DNA of 22,355 nucleotides from an uncultured Eubacteriales bacterium (GTDB taxonomy: Bacteria > Bacillota > Clostridia > Oscillospirales > Ruminococcaceae): the NCBI GenBank assembly GCA_959605275.1, contig CAUHFD010000019.1, positions 1 to 22,355 of the forward strand. The letters run 5' to 3'. The position numbers and the translations under genes were made by a program. The number at the start of each line of letters is the position of its first letter. The first letter of the stretch is position 1. Shown in pieces: positions 1 through 5,951 of the stretch. Under the pieces are notes generated by a model. That model worked only from the letters and a program-made list of their open reading frames with translations, searched no databases and was not told the DNA's origin.

Positions 1-14
1 CGTAAGAAGGGTTT

Positions 15-89
15 ATTATCAAAAAGTTTGTATCAGATTTAAAACGAGAATTTGCTGGTTATAATGGCAGAAAATTTTCCAAGGATCTC
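15..89 (+). other. Probable N-terminal extension of SulP gene using a non-ATG start
   Basis: In frame with the SulP gene, the codons from 15 to 89 read I-I-K-K-F-V-S-D-L-K-R-E-F-A and on into FSKDLMAG, the expected cytoplasmic N-terminus of a SulP protein. A stop codon (TAA, 3-5) closes the frame upstream, and no ATG, GTG or TTG lies between it and ATG 90. A good Shine-Dalgarno (AGAAGGG, 5-11) sits just before ATT 15 and ATC 18. Initiation at ATT or ATC is therefore the likeliest explanation; a sequencing error or a recent start-codon mutation are alternatives. Confidence 0.6.
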
Positions 90-1688
90 ATGGCAGGATT
101 AACCGTTGCGGCGGTCGCGCTGCCGCTGGCACTAGCATTTGGCGTAAGTTCCGGCGCAGATGCGGCATCGGGATTGATTACTGCTATTGTAGCCGGTATT
201 TTTATCGGCTTGTTATCCGGTGCTTCCTATCAGATTTCGGGACCGACCGGCGCAATGTCTGCAATTTTGATCACTTTATCGGCAAAATACGGAATGCAAG
301 GCGTGTTGACTGCCGGTCTGCTTTCCGGTGTTTTATTGTTGATCATGGCCGCTTTAAAGATTGGTAAGTTGGTTTCTTATATTCCGGCGCCGGTGATTAC
401 CGGTTTTACTTCCGGCATTGCAATCATCATTGCTTTGGGACAGATCGACAATTTTTTCGGAACAGTATCCAAAGGAGAAAACGCGATTGCCAAATTAGTC
501 TCATATGGTAGTTTCGACTTTTCGCCAAACTGGTGGGCGGTAGGGTTTGGCTTGCTTGTTGTTTTGATTATGGTGGTTTATCCGAAAAAGCTTTCGACAT
601 ATTTTCCATCTTCCTTGGCAGCTATCATTATTGCGGTGATCGCTAATTTTATTTTAAACCCGGATGCTGCCGCTTCCAATGTGACAGAGGTAGGTGCGAT
701 ACCGCAAAAGTTGATTACCGATCAGAGCTTGTTATTAAACGGAATCGATCTTGCACATATTACCGATTTGTTGATGCCAGCGTTGTCCATTGCGGTATTG
801 GGAATGATCGAGAGCCTTTTATGTGGTGCTGCCGCAGGCAAAATGAAGGGTGAAAAGATGGATTCTACCCGCGAATTGGTGGCACAAGGTATCGGAAATA
901 TTCTCATTCCGCTGTTTGGCGGCGTTCCGGCTACTGCCGCGATCGCCCGTACATCGGTGGTTATCAAAAGCGGCGGACAAACGCGGCTTGCCAGTGTATT
1001 TCATTCGATCACCTTGATTTTATCGATGTTTTTACTGGGCGGCGTAATGTCAAGAATCCCATTGTCTGCACTGGCAGGCGTATTAATGGTTACGGCATTT
1101 CGGATGAATGAATGGGCGGTCATCAAGCAGTTGTTTCAAAAAAAGCTCAAGCATTCCATTTTACAGTTTGTGATTACCATGATCGCGACCGTTGTTTTTG
1201 ATTTAACGATTGCAATTGTAATCGGCGTTGTGGCAGCAATGCTGATATTTGTTTTAAAAAGTTGTGAACTGAAAATCGCACTGAGTGATATTGATGAGAA
1301 AAAACTGGGGAACACCGCTGAGAGCATACACCATAACATTAAAATGGTATATCTGACCGGACCGTTGTTTTTCGGCACGCAGGAGCAATTGACAAAAGCG
1401 TTGCAGGATGTCGGCAAATTAAAGGGAATTATTTTTTCTATGCGTGGCGTGCCGTCGATTGATGACAGCGCAATTAACGAGTTGGATGAATTGTTGCAGG
1501 AATTTCGGGCGCAAGGCACGGCGGTATTGTTTTGTGGCGTTCAACCCCAGGTACTGCATACGATGGAAAGAGCCGGCTTTACCGAAAAAGTGGGACAGGA
1601 TTGTTTCCTTTGGGACGCGGTTACTGCGATACAGAAGCTGGATCAGGATTTAAACATCATTCCGACACCGGTTACATCAGCACAATAA
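90..1688 (+). CDS. SulP-family anion transporter with C-terminal STAS domain
   Basis: This is an integral membrane anion permease of the SulP/SLC26 family, whose members carry sulfate, bicarbonate or other anions; the substrate cannot be read from sequence. The opening stretch (AGLTVAAVALPLALAFG) and the following GPTGAMSAI segment are typical of SulP transmembrane segments 1 and 3. About 10-12 hydrophobic helices fill residues 1-390. Residues about 413-520 form a STAS domain, with a central strand-loop-helix around SIDDSAINEL. The first in-frame ATG is used here as a conservative start, but the reading frame stays open back to position 6 and encodes a typical SulP N-terminus, so the true protein is probably about 24 residues longer (see 15-89). 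A terminator follows directly, so it ends its transcription unit. Family call is firm; substrate unknown. Confidence 0.93.
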   Translation: MAGLTVAAVALPLALAFGVSSGADAASGLITAIVAGIFIGLLSGASYQISGPTGAMSAILITLSAKYGMQGVLTAGLLSGVLLLIMAALKIGKLVSYIPAPVITGFTSGIAIIIALGQIDNFFGTVSKGENAIAKLVSYGSFDFSPNWWAVGFGLLVVLIMVVYPKKLSTYFPSSLAAIIIAVIANFILNPDAAASNVTEVGAIPQKLITDQSLLLNGIDLAHITDLLMPALSIAVLGMIESLLCGAAAGKMKGEKMDSTRELVAQGIGNILIPLFGGVPATAAIARTSVVIKSGGQTRLASVFHSITLILSMFLLGGVMSRIPLSALAGVLMVTAFRMNEWAVIKQLFQKKLKHSILQFVITMIATVVFDLTIAIVIGVVAAMLIFVLKSCELKIALSDIDEKKLGNTAESIHHNIKMVYLTGPLFFGTQEQLTKALQDVGKLKGIIFSMRGVPSIDDSAINELDELLQEFRAQGTAVLFCGVQPQVLHTMERAGFTEKVGQDCFLWDAVTAIQKLDQDLNIIPTPVTSAQ

Positions 1689-1708
1689 ATAATAGCATGC
1701 AATACACG

Positions 1709-1745
1709 GAGCAAGGAATGATTATTTCTTGCTCTTTTTCTTTTT
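1709..1745 (+). terminator. Rho-independent terminator after SulP gene
   Basis: GAGCAAG (1709-1715) pairs perfectly with CTTGCTC (1728-1734) around a 12-nt loop and is followed directly by TTTTTCTTTTT. It lies about 20 nt after the SulP stop codon. Confidence 0.85.
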
Positions 1746-1757
1746 ATTTGGTATAAT
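1729..1757 (+). promoter_or_regulatory. Sigma-A type promoter with extended -10 for the aldehyde dehydrogenase gene
   Basis: TTGCTC (1729-1734) and TATAAT (1752-1757) are separated by 17 nt, and TGG immediately precedes the -10 hexamer, which is an extended -10. The -35 lies inside the 3' arm of the preceding terminator. Predicted transcription starts near 1764, giving a leader of about 140 nt before the ALDH start. Confidence 0.65.
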
Positions 1758-1838
1758 ACTTCTAAACGTATATCAGAAGATGTTTTAAAAAAAGTTGTTT
1801 ATGCTTGGCATTAAAATATTCGGAAAGGACAAGGCTGC

Positions 1839-1859
1839 ATGATTTATACTAAAATCTGA
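1839..1859 (+). other. Six-codon leader ORF (MIYTKI)
   Basis: ATG 1839 is preceded by a strong Shine-Dalgarno, GGAAAGGA (1822-1829), at 9-nt spacing and encodes M-I-Y-T-K-I before TGA. The stop lies inside the 5' arm of the hairpin at 1846-1886. The ALDH start at 1905 has a poor Shine-Dalgarno by comparison. It may be a regulatory leader peptide; it is too short to prove coding. Confidence 0.35.
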
Positions 1860-1886
1860 TTAAAGCTTTCAATCAGATTTTAGTAT
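1846..1886 (+). promoter_or_regulatory. 16-bp perfect stem-loop in the ALDH leader
   Basis: ATACTAAAATCTGATT (1846-1861) is the exact reverse complement of 1871-1886, around a 9-nt loop. It is not followed by a T-run, so it does not look like a simple terminator. It ends 18 nt before the ALDH start codon and overlaps the stop of the small leader ORF. Confidence 0.7.
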
Positions 1887-1904
1887 TAGCAGTCATCCGG
1901 TAAT

Positions 1905-3278
1905 ATGATAGAACAGGAATTGTTTTCACAGCAAAAAGCGTATTTTGATTCCGGAGAAACATTAGATATCAATAAACGAATCATCAGCCTGCTACAATTA
2001 AAGCAGGCTGTTCAGTCACATGAGCAAGACGTTTTATCAGCGCTGAAAGCGGATTTTTCCAAATGTCCGTTTGATACTTATACCACCGAGTTACTTATGG
2101 TATTAAACGAGATAGACAGTTTTGTGAATCATTTGGAAAAGTGGAGCAAGCCTAAACGTATTTCTGCTGGAATTTTTAATTTCCCATCGCGCGGACGTAT
2201 TTATCATCAGCCGTTCGGTGTTGCATTGATTATTGCTCCGTGGAACTACCCGTTTATGTTGGCAATGTCACCGCTTGTAGGCGCTATTGCCGCGGGTAAT
2301 TGTGTGACTCTGAAGCCGTCTTCACAAACTCCGCATACTGCTGAAGTGATTCGAATGATCGTCAGCGAGGTATTTCTGCCGGATCATGCGCAGGTCATGC
2401 TTGGCGGACATCAAACCAGCGATACGCTGCTAGAATTGCCGTATGATTTCATATTTTTTACGGGAAGTCCGAAAGTCGGTAAGAAGGTTATGGCAAAAGC
2501 CGCAGAACATCTAACACCAGTTGTACTGGAATTGGGCGGAAAGTCGCCCTGTATTGTAGATAAGACAGCGAATCTGCAGCAAGCAGCCAAAAGAATTGTT
2601 TGGGGAAAGTTTGTGAATGCAGGGCAGACTTGTGTGGCACCTGATTATTTGCTTATAGATAAAGTGGTGAAAGACGAGCTGCTCACGCATATGAAACAAT
2701 ATATCAGAGATTTTTATTATACCAAGGATGAATGTTTGTCCAAAGATTTTCCGCAGATTATCAGTCAAAGGCATTTTGATCGTTTGGTTGCCTTATTTGA
2801 TAGCGGAACAGTGATTTGCGGCGGAGCGGCGGATTTACAAACACGAAAAATAGAGCCAACCATATTGGTAAACGTGCCGTTTGACAGCGCAGTAATGCAG
2901 GAGGAAATTTTCGGTCCTGTGTTGCCGGTGATAGAATTTTCTGATTTGACGGAAGTCATCAGCCGGATCAACAGCAAGCCGAAGCCGCTTGCTTTATATT
3001 ATTTCAGTACGGACAGGAAAAACATAAAAAAGGTTTTGGAAAGGACTTCGTCCGGAGGAGGCTGCATTAACGATACGATTATGCATGTTTCTTCGGAAAA
3101 GCTTCCGTTCGGCGGAGTAGGCAACAGCGGAATGGGAATTTATCACGGGAAGTATTCTTTCGATACCTTTTCTAATATAAGAAGTATTCTTCACAAATCA
3201 TCAAAATGGGAAATCAACTTAAAATATCCTCCTCATACCGAAGATAAAATTTTAAAATTAAAAAAATTACTGCATTGA
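1905..3278 (+). CDS. Aldehyde dehydrogenase, class 3 type
   Basis: This soluble enzyme should oxidise aldehydes to acids with NAD(P)+. At 457 residues it matches the short class 3 (ALDH3) family. The general-base motif LELGGKSP places Glu at residue 209, and the nucleophile motif NAGQTC places Cys at residue 243, the same numbers as in the well-studied rat class 3 enzyme. The Rossmann-fold motif IIAPWNYPF is near residue 108 and FFTGSPKVGKKV near residue 185. A basic C-terminal tail ends in KLKKLLH; it is not clearly a membrane anchor. The start at ATG 1905 fits the family N-terminus (QKAYFDSGETLD), although the Shine-Dalgarno is weak. The CDF transporter starts 27 nt downstream, so the two are probably cotranscribed. 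The physiological aldehyde is unknown. Confidence 0.94.
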   Translation: MIEQELFSQQKAYFDSGETLDINKRIISLLQLKQAVQSHEQDVLSALKADFSKCPFDTYTTELLMVLNEIDSFVNHLEKWSKPKRISAGIFNFPSRGRIYHQPFGVALIIAPWNYPFMLAMSPLVGAIAAGNCVTLKPSSQTPHTAEVIRMIVSEVFLPDHAQVMLGGHQTSDTLLELPYDFIFFTGSPKVGKKVMAKAAEHLTPVVLELGGKSPCIVDKTANLQQAAKRIVWGKFVNAGQTCVAPDYLLIDKVVKDELLTHMKQYIRDFYYTKDECLSKDFPQIISQRHFDRLVALFDSGTVICGGAADLQTRKIEPTILVNVPFDSAVMQEEIFGPVLPVIEFSDLTEVISRINSKPKPLALYYFSTDRKNIKKVLERTSSGGGCINDTIMHVSSEKLPFGGVGNSGMGIYHGKYSFDTFSNIRSILHKSSKWEINLKYPPHTEDKILKLKKLLH

Positions 3279-3305
3279 CGCAATTCGTTGAAGGGAATGA
3301 CAATA

Positions 3306-4484
3306 ATGATACAGCTTATTATTCGGACGTTCATTAAAAATTATAAAGATGTGGAAAATCATCATGTCCGGGAAGCATACGGAAAACTTGCCGGTGTTGT
3401 GGGAATTATTTCCAATATTATCTTGTTTATCATTAAATTTACGGTCGGTATTCTGTTTAAGAGTATTTCCGTGACAGCAGATGCTGTTAACAACTTATCG
3501 GACGCCGGTTCCTCCATTATTACGCTGATTGGATTTAAATTGTCAGGAAAGCCGGCAGATGCCAAACATCCGTACGGTCATGCCAGAATGGAGTATATTA
3601 CCGGATTGGCAGTATCTTTTATCATTATTCTGTTAGGTGTTCAACTGATCCAAACTTCCTTTGATAAGGTTTTGCATCCGGAGGAATCGGTGTTCAGCTA
3701 TTTGACGATTACCGTTTTGATTATTTCTATTTTAATGAAATTATGGCAGGGAATGTTCAATAAAAAGGTCGGTAAAACAATCCATTCCACTGCGCTGGAA
3801 GCTACGGCAACCGACAGTATTAATGACGTCGTTGCGACATCTGCTGTTTTGTTAAGCACCATTATCGCCAAATGGACAGGCGTGAATTTGGATGGCTATA
3901 TGGGTATTCTTGTGGCGGTATTTATTTTGGTTTCCGGAGTGAAAATGATCGGAGAGACCATTAATCCGCTATTAGGGATGGCGCCCGATCAGGAAATGGT
4001 AGATCAGATTTACAAGAAAATAATGAGCTATGACACGGTGCTTGGCATTCATGATCTGGTGGTGCACAATTACGGACCGCAGCGGTGCTTTGCTTCGGTA
4101 CACGTTGAGGTGCCTGCCAGTCAGGATATTTTAATCAGCCATGATATCATTGACAATATTGAACGGGACTTTGCGAGGGATATGGATATCCATCTTGTCG
4201 TTCATCTCGATCCGATTGTGACTGATGATGAAACGACGAATTTGTTAAAAGCACAGGTAAAGCATATCGTGAAAGACATTTCTCCGGATTTATCTATCCA
4301 TGATTTTCGCGCAGTGGTCGGTGTTTCCCATACAAATTTGATCTTTGATGTATGTGTTCCGTTTTCCGTTAAGATGAGCGATGCGGAAATTACAGGACTT
4401 ATTTCCCGAAAAGTAAAGGAAATCAATCCTACTTATTATACTGTGATTGTGGTGGACCGGAGTTACACCGGATCCGCACAATAA
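3306..4484 (+). CDS. Cation diffusion facilitator (CDF) family metal transporter
   Basis: This inner-membrane exporter of divalent metal ions is coupled to proton antiport in characterised relatives. About six transmembrane helices occupy residues 28-220, and a cytoplasmic metal-sensing domain follows, extended by a second repeat to 392 residues. The transport-site residues read N62-x3-D66 (NNLSD) in helix 2 and D170-x3-D174 (DSIND) in helix 5. A helix-5 Asp in place of the usual His is seen in CDFs linked to manganese rather than zinc export; the metal call is inference. The longer frame opens at TTG 3288, but the Shine-Dalgarno GAAGGGA (3290-3296) is correctly spaced for ATG 3306, so that start is chosen. 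No terminator follows; the next promoter is at 4509. Confidence 0.9.
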   Translation: MIQLIIRTFIKNYKDVENHHVREAYGKLAGVVGIISNIILFIIKFTVGILFKSISVTADAVNNLSDAGSSIITLIGFKLSGKPADAKHPYGHARMEYITGLAVSFIIILLGVQLIQTSFDKVLHPEESVFSYLTITVLIISILMKLWQGMFNKKVGKTIHSTALEATATDSINDVVATSAVLLSTIIAKWTGVNLDGYMGILVAVFILVSGVKMIGETINPLLGMAPDQEMVDQIYKKIMSYDTVLGIHDLVVHNYGPQRCFASVHVEVPASQDILISHDIIDNIERDFARDMDIHLVVHLDPIVTDDETTNLLKAQVKHIVKDISPDLSIHDFRAVVGVSHTNLIFDVCVPFSVKMSDAEITGLISRKVKEINPTYYTVIVVDRSYTGSAQ

Positions 4485-4508
4485 AAATGAATTGTTTATA
4501 TTTCGTTC

Positions 4509-4537
4509 TTGTAATATACATAGAACTGTCGTATAAT
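4509..4537 (+). promoter_or_regulatory. Sigma-A type promoter upstream of the 4653 gene
   Basis: TTGTAA (4509-4514) and a perfect TATAAT (4532-4537) are 17 nt apart, leaving a leader of about 110 nt before the start codon at 4653. Confidence 0.6.
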
Positions 4538-4652
4538 TATAACATAATGGACTTTTTAAAAAATTTCTTCAGAGGCGGAATGTTGCTTTGCAAGCAGTTC
4601 ATACTGTCCTATTGATGCGATGAAAGATTAAAGAAGGGTTGTCTGAAAAAAG

Positions 4653-5222
4653 ATGAAAGAAAAGTCAATTTTTAAGATGATATTATCCTCGTACGGAAAT
4701 ATGCTGTTAGGCGGTATCCTGTGCTTTTTTGTTGCAGTTTCTTTATCTATGCTGAATTTTTTACCCATGGCATTGATTAATATTTTATTGTTTATCTTTT
4801 TAATTCCTCTTTATTCCATGCTGATTTATTCTCCGATTTGGACAGAAGCAGACCGAAATCGAAATATGGTTCAATTCGGTCATTTAGAAGAAGATAAATT
4901 CAAAGGTTTAAAAATCGGTATCTTTTTAATTATTCCTTATCTCATTGCCAATCTCATTCTTACCTTGTCTTGGTGTAAGGTAATACCGGATATTTATCCG
5001 ATTTATAAAATATTTAATTCTCACCTTTGGCCGCTGATGAATATTCTTAATTTTAACGCCAGTGTAGGAAAAATGAATATCTTTTCGATCATTATATGTT
5101 GGCTGACCTCTTTTTATCCGTTAATTGTATCAGTGGTTGCTTATTTCCTGGGCTTTAAGGGAATTTCCGTCAGTGAAAAACTGATTTACAAAAACAAACC
5201 CCGCAAAAAAAGAAGATATTAA
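4653..5222 (+). CDS. Uncharacterised membrane protein, possibly DUF624/YesL-like
   Basis: This 189-residue protein has hydrophobic segments near residues 15-35, 38-60, 88-110 and 145-168 and a strongly basic tail (KNKPRKKRRY). The early paired helices followed by a cytoplasmic loop and the WTEADRNRNM stretch loosely resemble DUF624/YesL proteins, which often accompany carbohydrate transport, but the match is weak and no such genes are nearby. ATG 4653 is the only plausible start because a stop lies at 4644-4646; the Shine-Dalgarno AAGAAGGG (4631-4638) is unusually distant at 14 nt. It appears monocistronic, with its own promoter and a strong terminator. Function not assigned. Confidence 0.8.
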   Translation: MKEKSIFKMILSSYGNMLLGGILCFFVAVSLSMLNFLPMALINILLFIFLIPLYSMLIYSPIWTEADRNRNMVQFGHLEEDKFKGLKIGIFLIIPYLIANLILTLSWCKVIPDIYPIYKIFNSHLWPLMNILNFNASVGKMNIFSIIICWLTSFYPLIVSVVAYFLGFKGISVSEKLIYKNKPRKKRRY

Positions 5223-5254
5223 TACTGTTTGTCATCAAACAGCAAATGAAAGCA

Positions 5255-5300
5255 AATAACCTCCTGTAAGATGAGTGCGCAGGAGGTTATTCATTTTATC
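5255..5300 (+). terminator. Stem-loop terminator after the 4653 gene
   Basis: AATAACCTCCTG (5255-5266) pairs perfectly with CAGGAGGTTATT (5280-5291) around a 13-nt loop. The tail CATTTTATC is only moderately T-rich. Confidence 0.7.
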
Positions 5301-5323
5301 ATTTGTTGTTGTGAATCTATACA

Positions 5324-5357
5324 GCTCATTAGGTTAGTTTAAGCTAACACAATGAGC
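5324..5357. promoter_or_regulatory. Palindromic operator 1 (core 5333-5348)
   Basis: The 16-bp core GTTAGTTTAAGCTAAC is flanked symmetrically by GCTCATT (5324-5330) and AATGAGC (5351-5357). TTAGGTTAG at its left edge matches the half-site of the DtxR/IdeR iron-repressor consensus, though the spacing differs. It lies upstream of the predicted -35. Confidence 0.65.
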
Positions 5358-5403
5358 AAACTGCTGAAAATATAGTTGATCTTCACATTTTCCAACAGAA
5401 CTA

Positions 5404-5432
5404 TTGACAAAAGAACTTATATGAAGTACCAT
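5404..5432 (+). promoter_or_regulatory. Candidate promoter for the FeoB-associated gene
   Basis: A perfect -35 TTGACA (5404-5409) is followed after 17 nt by TACCAT (5427-5432), a four-of-six -10. Operator 2 would then cover the transcription start and operator 3 would lie about 40 nt downstream, a placement that suits repression. Confidence 0.5.
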
Positions 5433-5462
5433 ATATATAGTTAGTAAAAACTAACTATATAT
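5433..5462. promoter_or_regulatory. Palindromic operator 2 (core 5440-5455)
   Basis: A perfect 13-bp inverted repeat surrounds AAAA. The core GTTAGTAAAAACTAAC has the same half-sites and spacing as the other two palindromes, while the outer ATATAT flanks are different. Confidence 0.7.
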
Positions 5463-5502
5463 TTTTAATTGAAAGTTAGTTTACACTAACTTTCAATTAA
5501 AA
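5463..5502. promoter_or_regulatory. Palindromic operator 3 (core 5475-5490)
   Basis: A perfect 18-bp inverted repeat (5463-5480 with 5485-5502) surrounds TTAC. The core is GTTAGTTTACACTAAC. It abuts operator 2 exactly, with centres 35 bp apart. Read as RNA it would also make a very stable hairpin in the 5' leader. Confidence 0.7.
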
Positions 5503-5636
5503 TCAGTTCGTGAAACAGTTAAAAGGTTCCGCTCCACAGTAATGTTTCGTGTGCTTTCGATGGCGAACTTACTTAATTGGAGTGCAACGGTTAACACAGA
5601 CATAGGAGGCAGTTCCGGAAAGGAATGGTTATAAAA

Positions 5637-5807
5637 ATGTTTGCTTGGATTTCTGAAAATATAGCGACTATTATTGTTAGTGCGATTTTGATTTTTGCAG
5701 TAGTTCTTGTGATCGTGTACATGATTAGAAATAAGAGAAAAGGTCGTTCTTCTTGCGGATGCGGATGCAGCGGCTGTTCTATGAGCGGCAGTTGTCATAA
5801 AAAATAA
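5637..5807 (+). CDS. FeoB-associated Cys-rich membrane protein
   Basis: This 56-residue single-pass peptide matches the small family usually encoded beside the ferrous-iron transporter FeoB. It has a short N-terminal MFAWISENI, one transmembrane helix at about residues 10-29, a basic stretch (RNKRKGR) and a C-terminal Cys cluster (CGCGCSGCSMSGSCH) with five cysteines and a histidine that could bind metal in the cytoplasm. An ATG at 5625 is also in frame, but family alignment from memory and the Shine-Dalgarno GGAAAGGA (5617-5624) favour ATG 5637. No feoA or feoB lies in the window. The operator cluster upstream suggests metal-dependent control. Confidence 0.88.
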   Translation: MFAWISENIATIIVSAILIFAVVLVIVYMIRNKRKGRSSCGCGCSGCSMSGSCHKK

Positions 5808-5818
5808 CGAAAAGGGAG

Positions 5819-5850
5819 GCACGAGAGCATCTCTCGTGCTCCTTTATTTT
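5819..5850 (+). terminator. Terminator after the FeoB-associated gene
   Basis: GCACGAGAG (5819-5827) pairs with CTCTCGTGC (5831-5839) around a 3-nt loop, followed by TCCTTTATTTT. Genes downstream may depend on read-through or a weak promoter in 5850-5950 that I could not identify. Confidence 0.8.
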
Positions 5851-5951
5851 AATACCACATTGTCCAATTCTATTGTGGTTGATTCTGATATTTTTATTGG
5901 AAGAAAACGAAAAGCGCGGACAAAACAAAATGTTAAAAGGCGGTAAAACCT

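Larger units (their letters stand above)
5223..5636. other. Regulatory intergenic region between the 4653 gene and the FeoB-associated gene
   Basis: This 414-nt stretch has no credible gene. It holds the terminator at 5255-5300, three palindromes with a shared core (centres 5340.5, 5447.5, 5482.5) and a candidate promoter at 5404-5432. The segment 5505-5600 shows nothing I recognise beyond the approach to the ribosome-binding site. Confidence 0.7.

Noticed and set aside
5324..5502. Repeated palindromes considered as a short CRISPR-like or REP array
   Set aside because: Only the 16-bp core recurs, the spacing is irregular (107 and 35 bp) and no cas gene or spacer pattern is present; operators explain them better.
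5493..5822. 109-residue minus-strand frame covering the FeoB-associated gene
   Set aside because: It overlaps the small Cys-rich gene and its terminator, and the sequence is low-complexity without a domain.
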